This document shows positions 12,501-23,800 of a DNA stretch of 64,000 nt, piece after piece. Every line of letters starts with the position of its first letter. Positions within the stretch are counted from its first letter, which is position 1. This stretch comes from Chrysaora quinquecirrha (lineage: Eukaryota; Cnidaria; Scyphozoa; Semaeostomeae; Pelagiidae). A program made the position numbers and the translations under genes. Under the pieces are notes generated by a model that saw only the letters and a program-made list of their open reading frames with translations, was not told where the DNA came from and did not search any database. Location of the stretch: assembly GCA_014526335.1 (NCBI GenBank), contig JACTAT010000014.1, positions 4,589,340-4,653,339 on the forward strand. The letters are read 5' to 3'.

Positions 12501-14648
12501 TACTGAGCATACATAGCCCTTACTTACCTTCTGTCTGACTTGTACGACAGCTTTCCAAGTATCTTTAGCCTCTCTGCGATGACACAAGTCACACATCTGG
12601 CCCTGAACGACGAACTCAACAACAAAAATCTGCTGCAGAATCGTTGAACCAAGAACCTACGTAAAGGTATGAAAGTTTTATAAAAATCTATTCACCTCGA
12701 AAGTATTTTCTGTGCCAGTTATCGCTCATCAGATGGAGACTAACACCAAACTGAGATCCCTCGAACATTGTTTGAGCGTCTTAGTTATTCATTAAATAGC
12801 GTTAACTACGATTCAGGTAACAAGTCTAATTTTTGTTAACAATGGGTGGGTTTTTGTGCAAGGCGAACGTTCTGTGTTGTGACTTCAATTCGATCTTTAG
12901 AATCGTCAAAGTTTGAAAGCAACCATAAAAGCCCAGTTTCCAGAACTATTAACATCACCATAATCAGTTGCAGCGCGATCCTTAGATTTTCACGTCGGAG
13001 GATCGCAATTTGGCTTTAGCCCTCTGTAATCGTAAGATCGTTATCAAACGCACATTACTGCACTGGCCAAAAGATCAAACAATATTAGTCAAACATTTGA
13101 CATTGCCTAGTGAATCAAAATGCTTTATCGTTATGCCACGTCGCAAAAAATACTTGTAAAAAAACACTTCTCGCTTGTCTCAAGCAAAAAGGGTTTTCGA
13201 ACTTCTTTTAACACATCACGCAACGAATTCTGATTATTTATGCTTGCCAAGCTTTTGTTACATGGCCAAACAAGTTGCCTGACCTTTTGCAGGTCAGTTG
13301 CGATAAATTAAAGTTGCAACTGAGGGTCGGCTACTAGTTCTGACTGTGCAATGTTAACGTTAGCTTGGCTTTAGAGAGAATAAATGAGACCAACCTCTTT
13401 CTGGATGGTTAATTTCACTTTCACTCGTTTAGAGTGAGGCTCTGTCCAAATGAACGATGCATCAATGAGCTTTACCTTGAAAAAAGATAGAAAATCAAGC
13501 AAATGTCTCGTGCAAGAAAGTTCATTTATTATCTCTTTAAAATGCATCATTATCTTCATTATCGTTAAGACTTATCCTGAAAACTAATCCAGCAAATCAC
13601 AAACCTTAGTAAGACCTTTTAATCTTTTCAAGCATATTGACATCAGTTCTCTTGATTCAAGAGCACAAGAAACCCAAGTATTTGGAGGCTGCAGATATCT
13701 ACATATAGAAATTACAGTATTGAAAAGTAAGTTTGCAAATTTATTACTAAATGATCTGTTTTCTGTGAATAACAAGTAGCTATAGCACATGCAGAAACAA
13801 CCTCACCTTTCACACCCTTTGCAAAACTGTAATACTGCTTGCTTCTGAATGCCTTCTGAAATATCGACCTTACTTCTGATGCATCCAACGCACATGTTTG
13901 CAGCATTTGGAATGGTTGGAGAACCACATTCACAACACAATCTGAAAATAATCACAAAATGGTGTGTAAAATGGATTAAGACACATTTAGGTTCCATACA
14001 ATCCTCAACTCTGGCATAAGCCTGTCTGGAACAAGACGTCAGTCTAGTGCCTCAATTGAAGGTGCTGTGGCATCATGGTGTAATCCAGCTAGCTTTTGGT
14101 TTCAGAAGCTCATTGAGGTAGGGGCCAGCCTCAAACAAGTTAGAGCAAGGGTCACGAGGTCTCATTAAATCATCAATACTACTAAGATCCTAGCCTCTCT
14201 GTTAAATGTACCCAGTCTGCAGAGCATGGTAGTTCTCAACGAGATCTCCTGCGTGCAGAAGTGCATTGCCATTGTTCTTTTCTATTGTTCTATTGTTCAT
14301 CTCCTGTGTGCATACGCCACACTGCACCCTTTGTACACTGGAATTTACTTCCACACTTCTAGAAATCTCAGAGCTAAATCGAGTAAGAATTTTCAATACA
14401 TGTATATTCTGAAGAATTAAGGCATTTTTCGGTTTTTATGACGTCATGGTGACGTCATAGAAAGAACCTGGCCTAAAAACCTTTCGTAGTGTCTTTAGAC
14501 AACAAAATCTATGGATAGCAATTGGATGATATTGATGGTTATTCATATATATTATTATACCATCAATAAGCCTATAGTTTCTATAGTTGTAAAGGTCTTA
14601 CATTGTGTGTTGAGATTGTGTAAGATTTTCTCCTGTCATGTACTCCAT
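6546..14648 (-). CDS. NMD3: NMD3, nuclear export adaptor of the 60S ribosomal subunit (complete, 16 coding exons)
   Basis: Exons (high to low): 14648-14602, 13941-13807, 13698-13605, 13475-13395, 12656-12528, 11960-11870, 11175-11097, 10947-10851, 10426-10374, 10133-10069, 9291-9158, 8690-8581, 7891-7819, 7452-7340, 7156-7086, 6673-6546. All phases agree and the sum is 1500 nt, 499 aa, against about 503 in human. The N-terminal zinc-binding part has four Cys pairs: LCCECG, NMCVGC, FCKGC, QMCDLC. The block ISHDIHNNTYNYKHTFSVEL is diagnostic. The C-terminus has a basic KRKRRKYRNWKLK segment and an acidic tail, where NLS and leucine-rich export signal (IGIEEMLNDLTLED) are expected. In the family, NMD3 binds pre-60S particles and recruits CRM1/XPO1 for export. 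The start is MEYM, matching the family N-terminus. Introns carry at least eight palindromic-MITE copies. Confidence 0.96.
6966..7051. mobile_element. Palindromic MITE, fragment in NMD3 intron 15
   Basis: Short fragment with TACGACAAACAATGTTTTG, 'gacgtggccaaac' and GTTTTGCCAGGC. Neither end is intact. Confidence 0.5.
7979..8256. mobile_element. Palindromic MITE, NMD3 intron 12
   Basis: Near-complete copy from 'ggtcttggtcaaacaatc' to 'gtttgaccgtttggccaggg'. It contains the internal landmarks 'acgagcaattttt' and 'aagcaaaaatgtttgac' shared with other copies. Confidence 0.75.
8328..8389. mobile_element. Palindromic MITE, right end only
   Basis: Only the terminal 60 bp remain: 'caggcaaatctcaaatg', 'aaacaatgtttgattg', GGCCAGGGCCTAA. 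Confidence 0.6.
8752..9087. mobile_element. Palindromic MITE, compound copy in NMD3 intron 11
   Basis: Starts GGCCCTAGCCAAACGATC and ends 'tgatcgtttggcgacgg'. A second left-type segment ('caaacattgttggtcc') sits in the middle, so two copies are nested or recombined. Confidence 0.7.
9361..9633. mobile_element. Palindromic MITE, NMD3 intron 10, first copy
   Basis: From 'aggccctgaccaaagg' to 'gtttgattgtttggccacgg'. It contains the family's 'cgatgagcaatgttttgcga' block. Confidence 0.7.
9752..10023. mobile_element. Palindromic MITE, NMD3 intron 10, second copy
   Basis: From 'ggtcctactccaacgatc' to 'gcttgatcgtttggcctagg', about 120 bp after the previous copy and in the same orientation. Confidence 0.7.
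10515..10805. mobile_element. Palindromic MITE, NMD3 intron 8
   Basis: From 'taggcctttgtctaac' to 'gttttgcctgggcctc'. It contains 'aaaaatgtttgacacgcaa' and 'ctcaaatgttggataaac'. Confidence 0.65.
11250..11542. mobile_element. Palindromic MITE, NMD3 intron 6, copy 1
   Basis: From 'aggccctggtctagttg' to 'tgtttgatcgtttggccatgg'-type end, with the 'cttgtgacaagcagaa' middle block. Confidence 0.7.
11683..11782. mobile_element. Palindromic MITE, NMD3 intron 6, right-half fragment
   Basis: Carries 'ggcaatgttttataag', 'caaaacggtcaaatattcc' and a decayed end 'tgttcttttggcacgggg'. Confidence 0.55.
13062..13285. mobile_element. Palindromic MITE, NMD3 intron 4
   Basis: Left end 'ctggccaaaagatcaaac' with 'agtcaaacatttgacattg'. 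The right end is decayed ('tggccaaacaagttgcc'). Confidence 0.6.
14439..14457. promoter_or_regulatory. Two perfect CRE palindromes (TGACGTCA x2)
   Basis: TGACGTCA occurs at 14439-14446 and again at 14450-14457, 11 bp apart start to start (one helical turn). The pair lies in NMD3 intron 1, 145 bp downstream of the NMD3 first coding exon and 378 bp upstream of the RAP1GDS1 ATG. The sequence match to the CREB/ATF site is exact; use in vivo is inferred. Confidence 0.55.
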
Positions 14649-14834
14649 TTTGCAAAATGTGATTTCCGAAAAGAAAGATCACAGGGAACCAAGGTGATAT
14701 GAAGCAAAATAATTCAATTCAATTGAAACTTTATTCAAAAGGGAGTTCTCTTCCCTGAAAATGGCGGACTGGACTGCTGACTGGGGCAACGAATAAAATT
14801 TTATAAGCCGCCTTTTTCATTCTTTTGTTCAAAT
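14649..14834. promoter_or_regulatory. Bidirectional promoter region between NMD3 and RAP1GDS1
   Basis: Only 186 bp separate the two divergent start codons. The stretch contains GAAAATGGCGGA (14757-14768), a YY1-like housekeeping promoter motif. Its ATG also opens an 11-codon upstream ORF (14761-14796) that is out of frame with the RAP1GDS1 start and could dampen translation if transcribed. An AATTCAATTCAATT run lies nearby. Confidence 0.55.
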
Positions 14835-17800
14835 ATGGAAGACCTTAGAAAAGCTGCTGGCAAATTAAAGCAAGGAGAAGGAAATGAGCTTGATAACAAA
14901 GACCAGACCTCTCTGCTAAATCTTAGAAAAGAAGATTTTTTAGGTGAGCTTTTTCTTGTTTTTTTTTTTGACTTGGCACTCCCGCTGTTTTGCACTTTTC
15001 TGCTTGTTTGTTTGTTTCACATTTTTCTAAAGCGAAATTTTAATTGATCATCTTGAAAAGCTCGATTTGTTTTTATATTAATTTGAAGAACTGTGAAACA
15101 AAATCTAAATAAACGAAATTATTTACAAAAAATAGGCTCTAGCATTAGGCATGCTAAAATCCTCACTTCCTCCCAGCCTGAAAATTTGCGCGCACCGGAA
15201 GTTAGTATTGTTCTCCAAACAAAATAACCATTATTTTTTATTGTTTTTGCCAACAGTAAGTTCCAGCTTAAACAATAGTGGCCCACCCACTTTATTATAA
15301 CAGAGGGGGGGCAAAAGGGCAAGGTCAAACATTGGTCAATGAAATTAGGGTGTGGATTTAAGAACAAATAACCAAGTCGTATCCTGCGTCACTTTTTGAA
15401 TCAGATTTTGCCTGCATGCAAAACCTATTGTGCCAATGGTTGCGGAGTAACTCCCCAGTGCCCCCCCCCCTGGCAAGGCTAGTGACTATGCCACTGTGCT
15501 GCAAACATTTTAATGCATTTTTTTCAGCATTTCATCAAATTTTATTTTTTTTCTCTTATTTCAGGTGCAACGTTAGCCCTTAGTGATGCAGAGTGCTTCA
15601 AAGTGGTAATTCCAAAATGCAGCAACAATGAAGTAAAGTCAGCTGTTATCAAGGCAGTGGCTGATCTGGCCAAAGAAGGTTACACTCATTTACTATCAAT
15701 CTTGTCTCCATCAGATTTTAGAAGATTGTGGTAGATATTACTTTGTACAGAATATCATGTATACAGAGGCCATAAGTGACATAGCCATGGGGGAACAGGG
15801 GAGGGGGCATACCCCCCAATCATTGCCAAGATAGGTTTTGTACATGCGGTACTGCTATCACATGGTTTAACATTGCAGATTGTGTATCGTGTATGTTGCT
15901 GTCGAGTCTTGATACCCTGCAATGATTGCTATCAGGGAGTATCGTGGACCCCCCGATTGTCTATTGCACTGCGACATGATCAAATCGTGATCTCTCCCTG
16001 AAACTTTAGTTAGGTACAGGCCTCGAGATCTTCCAGACATCCTTGTTAGCATTGCGGATCATGTGCGTCACACTTGATCTCCCAAAGCAATGTTACACAA
16101 CGCATAGCAGTACTGTAGGCTAATTTTGGTGTAAAAGTGTCGCAGGGTTCAACTTGGTTATTTTTTATTGAAACCACACCCTTATTTTCCTTAGCCACAC
16201 CCTTTTGCTACTAGCCGCCATTGAAATGTTATATGTAGGTGTGTTATGTAGGTCCAATGCATAAAGAAGGCCTATTCATATTAGTTTGGGAATAGTTTCA
16301 TGGCATGTTCTTATGTAAATTGGGTCAATAAAGGCCAAGATTCATGCAAATGCATGGCCCTGCCCTGTCCATATGAAACTGAATTGTTTTTTGACAAGGC
16401 CAGTTAAAAAGATCTCACATTACCAAACTACCAGGTTGATTACTGGGTTTTTCCTTCATTCTAGACAAAAACAGATCAACTCTTGTGAAAGCTGATGTAA
16501 TTCCAATGCTTATGAAAGAGATTGAGAGTGATAATCATGATGTCACTATACAGTGTTTCAGGACCATTGGAAATGTCTGTATGGAAAATGGTAAGTTATT
16601 AATAATCAATCCGGACATGCATCTCCAAAACTGGGAAGGGAGGAGGGATGGGATGTTTGGATATGACTGTGTACTAAACAATTTCATGAGTGTCTTTAAC
16701 AAACAAAAAGATAAAAAGAATGTAGGTGATGGCAACTTGGGGCATTTCATCAAAAAGGTGTATGAGATTTCTGTTGAAATAAAAGGATTTCCAAGGGATT
16801 CTTGTAAAAACAATAGAGATTCCAAGAAGAACATTCAAAGAAGTGTATTGCACCTTGGGCAGTGGTGCTGAGAGGGGAAGGCAGCTGGGACAGCTATAAC
16901 TGGAATCGTTTATAGCATAAAGATCATTGCTGCTTAAGTTTTACCTGCTCTATTCAAGCTGACTTTACACTGACTGTTGGCTAACTGATTAATTGTTTAC
17001 AAAGTTTCTAACTATAGTATTTACAAATCACACAATTTACTGTCCAGTTAGAAATTATACATGCAACTAATGTATGTTCTAACAGAAAGTAGAGGTTATT
17101 ATGATGTACCACTATTTGACTTTAATAGATAGAAAGTATACAAAGATTGCAAAATGCAAGAACACATACGCTAAATTTACATCAAGTTATCTATTGTTTA
17201 AATTGGTCTCTGCAGAATTCCGGTCTCTGTTGAAGGGCTGAAGTCCAACGATTTCTACTATATAACGCCCCCTGAAAGGCATATCCTCTTTCTTTCTTCT
17301 CTTTACTTATGATCTGAATTTTTGTCTTGTTTGTAGATGAAGGACAGCAAGCGGTCTTAGATTCAGGTTCAATTGCAATGATCTTGGAGAAATTTAAAGC
17401 CATGTCAGATGTGTCAGGAGAGGAACTCGGGAATTTACCAGCAATGGCATATGGTTGTGTGAATAACATGTCAGACGATAATGGTTTGTGTATTGATTAT
17501 TATTCTAATAGAAACATCAGGTTAAGTTGAGTTGCGTTAAGGATGCTGACGATGCTTGACGAGGCTGGACACTGAAGATGGTGCGAGGAGCCTGTGAAAC
17601 ATTGGCAAACATTTGAGACTTGATTTTGGCTTTAAACAATGTTTGATCATTTGGCCACGTCACAAAATATTTTCGACAAGCAGAATTTGCTTAAATCAAT
17701 GTTATAGAAACATAGGTGGTGTTGTGGCTGAGTGGTTAAGGCGTTTGGCTCAAGGTCGCAAGGTCGTGGGTTCAAATCTCGTCGGGACCACTTTCCACAA

Positions 17801-20800
17801 GCCTACAGTCAACTCAGCTGTCCATCCTTCCGAGGTCGGTAAATGAGTACCTATGGTTTTCGTTCTAGAATATCAGTCTGGGGGCTCAAGCTGCAGGTCC
17901 ACATCAGCTGTAAAGCTGCCAGAACCCCTGACAAGCATTAACAAATAAAGACTGCTTGCTTGCTTGCTAATTTCATAAACAAATGCTTTCCGGAAGCAAA
18001 AAGTATTGCAGAAACAATGTTTTGTGACGTGGCCAAACAATCAAACGTTGTGTTCGACAAGCGAATTTCATATCTTTCATTGACCATGTTTGATCAATTG
18101 GCCAGTCCCTTAGTAATGCAGATAACATGTAGCATAATTGTATCATTTTTTTCTCTCTTCATTTCCAGTATCGCTTCAAGAAGAACTTGTGAATCAAGGA
18201 GCCATGGCAATCTTTCTTAACTGCATAAAGGCATTCATCAATAAGAAAAACGACATGGCAGAGCTTGTTATAAATGCTCTTTGTGCATTAGCATATTCTG
18301 GTATGTTTGCGGAGAAGATCAGTTATATATTCAGATTAACTTTTAGATTAACTCTATGCTATTTTAATACTGTTTTATACGAAGACGACTTACTGTTACA
18401 AAACTGTCTAGATTTTATAAGAACCCTTGTCACATCATCTTAATCCTGTTTGAACTGATCGAACCTTTATTTGACCTACCTTGACCTTACGTGACCCTTT
18501 GTGACCTCAATTGAGCTTTACTTTTAGATTTACTCGGTGATAATTTAATACCCGTTTTATGCGAAAATGACTAGCTATTAAAGAATTATGCAGAACTTAT
18601 CAGTACCCTTGTCACATCATCTAAGCCCTGTTCGAACTAATCGCACCTTTAATTGACCTACCTTGACCTTACTTGACCTTTTGTGACCTCCGTACTCAGT
18701 TGAGCCTAACTATCAGATAGTAAAAAGTCTTTTTTATGAATTTGTTTGTCAAAACGAACGCACACTATATTAAACATCTTTTGCAACATAACATTGCTTT
18801 TGTTATTATTGGTTAAATTTTCATTGTTCATAAATTTTTGCTTTCTTTTTAAGATCCTGGTAAAGAACAGTTCATCAAGTTGAACATTGTTTCTGAGCTT
18901 CTTTCTCTGATAAAAACTGCTGATGAGAAAACTGTCTTTGCTGTTATTGATTCTCTCACTGAGCTTATCCAGGAAGGTAAGATTAAATTGATCTGATTAA
19001 TTTGTATCTTCTAAGGTTAAACGGTTTGCCTTTGACGTGATGCATTCCTTGTTTCTTAGTCCTTATTGCTTGGACGGTTTTTAAAACTTGGGCGTGTATA
19101 TTTTTCTCTTTTCTAGGCTTTTCTTCTCTCTTCTGGTTTTTAAAAATGCCTATATAACAAAGAAGAATCCTTGTCACACCATCTAAAATCTGTTTAAACT
19201 GATCGAAACTTTTCTTGACCTAACTTGACCTTTCTTGACCTTTCTTGACCTTTTGTGACCTTTTGAGCCAAAGTTTTATATTAACTCTGTGACATTTGTA
19301 TACTGTTTTATGCAAAAACGACTGGCTGTTATAGATTTATATAGAACTTATAAAAATCCTTGTAGCATCATCTAAGCCCTGTTTAAACTGATAGAATTTT
19401 TACGTGACCTAACATGACCTTTTGTGACCTTTTTATGACCTCATATGTGCCCAACGTTTAGAATTACATAAAACTTATTAGAACCCTCGTCACATCCTTT
19501 AAACCCTGGTAGAATTCTTACTTGACCTACTTGACCTTTCATGACCTTTTGTGACCGCATACGAGCCTAAGTTTTAACTCAGTAGAATTCTAATACTGCT
19601 TTATGCGAAGACAACTGGCTGTTATCGATTTATATATTATATATTTTATGATCGAAATTTCAAAAGAAAAACGACAAACTTTAATCGGCAAAACATGTTT
19701 CGAACATTCTATGTTCATCTTCAGTTGCAAAAATTTTTGCAAGCTAATCAAGATATTACAAGGGTTAAATAGAGCTATAAAATATTACATAACTTAATAA
19801 CACACGTGAGGTAAATAATTATTATTGAATTCTCGAAAGTTTGGATATATATTTCATATTATTACATTATCTAGCCCTCTTTGACCTGAAAGAACCTTTA
19901 CTTGACCTACCTTCGTGACCTCAGATGACCTTCACTTTTCAGATGAACTTAGTGATGAGATCTGCAAAGAAGAATCACTTGCAATGATTATGGATGCTGC
20001 CGAATCAAGAACGAGTTTCAATGAAGTGAAAAATAATGATCAGATCAACATACAGTACTGCTATCGAGTGGTCTAACATTGCGATGCCAGATTTTGCGCG
20101 ACGCGCACGATCCGCGATGCTATCGCGGACCCCTCGATAGAGCTTTCGAATCGCGAGGTCCGCGATAGACCCCGATCCACGCGATCCTCTTGCCCTATCG
20201 AGGTGTCCACGATGTCGATCGAGAGGTCCGCGATGTCGATCGAGGGATACGCGATCTCAATCGAGGAGTCCGCGATAACTCTATTGTTATATACCGGGGA
20301 TGAGAAAGTTAGGAAAGCATTTATCTTTCTCTAATAGGATAACAAAATAACACAACAATGAAAATTTCTTGAAAGTTACTTGTGTGTAAAGTTTAGCTTT
20401 CATTATGAACAGAGAATCTGTTGATAAACTTCGGACTCGTCATATGATTTTCTCATATATTTTCAGCCTAAACTCGACAGCACTTTCACATTTTGTAATC
20501 ATCCGTAAGGGTCCCAGGGCAATAGAATACATTACAAAACATTGTTTGCTAAGTTTTCCGTTCTTGCTGACACATGTTCTTCGCACCTGCAGGAAAACTT
20601 TTGTTGTTCGACATTGTGTTAGTGTTGAAAACATTCAGAATCTTTTAGAGACCCATATGGATTTAGTATTCATGTTGGGGACTAGATTGAGCCTCGGTAT
20701 CAATCATAGGAACAGGCCGTAGTTACAGTGTCATTGTGTTACTAGTAAAGATTAGATTACAGTTGATTATCGTACTTTTTGATTAGCATGGCACCAATAC

Positions 20801-23800
20801 TGTCCATTTTTTATCGCAAGCGAATTGTTAACTTATATTGTTCATTGAACCTGTTCATTGTTCATTGACAAATCGGAATTAATTCCTTTGAAACTTCGTA
20901 ACAAAAACAGGAATATGAAAACCGTGGTTTAAGATCTTTTGCAAAATGCTGTTAGCGTTTACTAGAGTTTCATAGAGAGATCGCGATTGGATCGTGGAGG
21001 TCTCGATGGGATCGCGGAGCTCACGATTGGATCGAGGGATCCGCGATTGGATCGAGGGATCCGCGATTGGATCGCGGAGGTCTCGATAGGAAGCCCGCGA
21101 TAGACAATCGAGGGTCCGCGATAGCAAGCATCGCGGATCGTGCGCGACGCGCACGATACGCGATCCGCGATGTTAGACCACTCGATAGCAGTACTGTAAC
21201 ACTTTACCCATGGTCTGGACGCATTAGCATATAGCAGGGTGCAGCCACACACGGCGCTCATAACTACCGACCAGGTGCCCATTTATACACCTGGGTGGAG
21301 AGAGGCACATTTGTGTAAACAACTTGCCCAAGGTTGTTATCTCTGCAACACCAGTGAAAAGACCGTGGCTCGAACCCACAACATTTTCGTTGTGAGTCCA
21401 GCACGCTAACCACTGCGCCACAGAGACCTAATTACCCATTAAGAACCATTTTAGCCTGACATCCAAAGATATTTGTAGCTAATAAACTGTTTTTCATCAA
21501 ATCACGGGGTTTTCAATGCAATTCATATACGAGTTAACCTCTTTCATGCGCTGCAAAACATTGCATTCAGAACAATGATAATCAGGACCTACTGAAGCTG
21601 CTAGACCTTGAACTTCGCTTTTTTCTAGAAATGGCTTTGGACCCTATTTTAAGAACCTATATACTGATTATGATATACATCTCATTGCATAAGAACCTAG
21701 ACAGGCTGAGTTGAACGCCTTGAGTTCCTATGTGTGGGTCTTTACTTTATCTGGCCTATTATGGAAAATATGTATGAGAATATTTAGTTAGTCTCATTCC
21801 GAATAGACCATAATTCCCAATTTTTTTTAGATGCAGAATGCACTGAACTTGTAAAAAATGGTGTTCACGAAACTCTCATCGATTTTCTAAGCATTATTCT
21901 TGAATCTGAGGTACGTTCTACGTTCATACTTAATCATTTTTTAGGAGATTGGATACCTAGGTGTTCGGTTTTTTGCTTGCGTCAAGTGAGAAACGTTTTT
22001 GAAGTTTTTCAAAAAAACATCGTGCAACAAATGCAGCTTATTTTTTGCTTGTTTGCTTGTTTTGTGACGTGCCCAACGTTCAAACATTAAACATTTATTG
22101 AGAAGATAATTGCGAATGTTTGACCAACAATGTTTGATCGTTTGGCCAGGGCTTACATCAAACATTTTGCTTGCGTCAAGAACATCTTACAACAGATGTG
22201 GATAACTTTTGCTTGCGAAGCAGTGTTTTTTGACTTTGCCAAACGTTAAAACAAATTTGAAGAAGCAAATTTCAAATGTTTGACCAACAATGTTTGATCG
22301 CTCGGCCCGTGCATAAATTAAACTTTTTGCTTGCATCAAGAAAGAAGTGTTTTTGAACTTTTCAAAACACATCTTGAAACAGATGTAGAAGCAATGTTTT
22401 TCAAATGTTTGACGAACAATGTTTGATCGTTTGGCCAGAGCCTAATAGTGGCTGTAGCAAGCATTAGAATAAAGTTATGTGGTTTAAATTTGCAGGACAC
22501 ATTGGAGCAACAACAAGCTGTTTTAAGTGCATTAAAAAACATAACTATCCCAGGTAAATAACAGTTTTTATTCTTCAATTGTTTTTTGAAGCTTGGTTAA
22601 TAGTTGGTTTCAGTAATATTTTCTTTAATTTCAGTCCCAAATAAGCCCATACTAGCCGAGACAAAACTTCCTGACTGCGCCTGCCGTGCAGTGTCAACTC
22701 CAAATGCTGTTGTGCAGTTCAAAGCCTTGGCTGTTTTGAGACTTCTTGTTCAAGGACAAAGTAAGTAGAGTTTGTTATTAAGCAAATCATTCAACTGAGG
22801 TCTCTGGGGGTTAGAGTTCATGACCTCTGGATAGATTTGGGTGTGCCGCCGAGATTTTACAAACCCACCCAATTATAATGTAGGCACTAACTCGATATTA
22901 TGGGCAATAATAAGCGAAATATGAGAGTGATAAGACTTTCTAGGCAAACATCTTCGATGCGTTTTAATTCTCTGACTCAAATAAAGTAAGATGTGTTTTC
23001 TTCAAGTTCCCACCCTCTTCACCCACCCTAATGGGCGGTACATACCCGTAACGAAATTAAACAAAGTACCCCTACCCCCTATGTTTAAACAACAGTACAA
23101 CTTGAATTTCCATTGTGCCTATAGCTAGAAAGCTATGATGTTGCTACATAGAAACGAGAGGGGTGCAGAGCTGGAGATGATTTAGAGATCTACTGGGGTA
23201 TGCTTAGTTTTCTAAGAACTAAAGCATTAGCCAGGTACTGGAAGACAAGTTTCTGAAAACTCCTTGAAAGTTTCTCAGTCCAAATGACTAGAAGCAAGTA
23301 AAGTTGAATCGAAATTTATAGGGCCTTTATTTCATATTTTTCTTAGCTGGTCTTGCTGTACGACTTTGTCATGATGACGAACTTCTCGTGAAAATTGATG
23401 AATGTGCTGAGAGAGACATCATTGTCGGACTGTTTGCAGAGGCAAGAAGACTAACTGCTGCTCTCGTCAAAAATTGTCATTCGAGTGGTAAGTATTTCAC
23501 ATTATACAGAAGTTTAAGATCAAAGTTTTCATGTCTTTAGTCTTAGTTTTATTTAGGCTAACCTTTTTTATTCAGGCAAACATTGTTAGTCAAGCATCTG
23601 GAGTTTGCTTCCCAAGCAAATGTTTTACCGTTGGACCACGTATTCAGAAGCATCGCCAAGCAAACTCTGCTTGTCTAGCAATGTCTTCCGACCTGGCCAA
23701 ATGGTCAAACATAACTTGAAATGCAAGTCTCAAATGTTTGATAAAAAATGTTTGATCGTTTTGTCAAGGCCTAATATATACAAAAAACTCTTTAACTGCT

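Noticed and set aside
13942..14000. In-frame open extension upstream of NMD3 exon 2 with its own ATG
   Set aside because: A good acceptor lies at 13943-13942, and the true start exon (14648-14602, MEYM...) joins in phase and matches the family N-terminus.
14202..14396. Minus-strand open frame considered as NMD3's first exon
   Set aside because: No similarity to the NMD3 N-terminus, and the phase is not compatible with exon 2.
17712..17790. Possible tRNA gene (A and B boxes)
   Set aside because: Anticodon arm and acceptor stem do not pair, and it is embedded in a longer repeat with a 3' tail; treated as a SINE head.
20405..20722. 105-codon frame inside the foldback element
   Set aside because: No DDE/DDD or other transposase motif, hydrophobic and compositionally random; not called as a gene.
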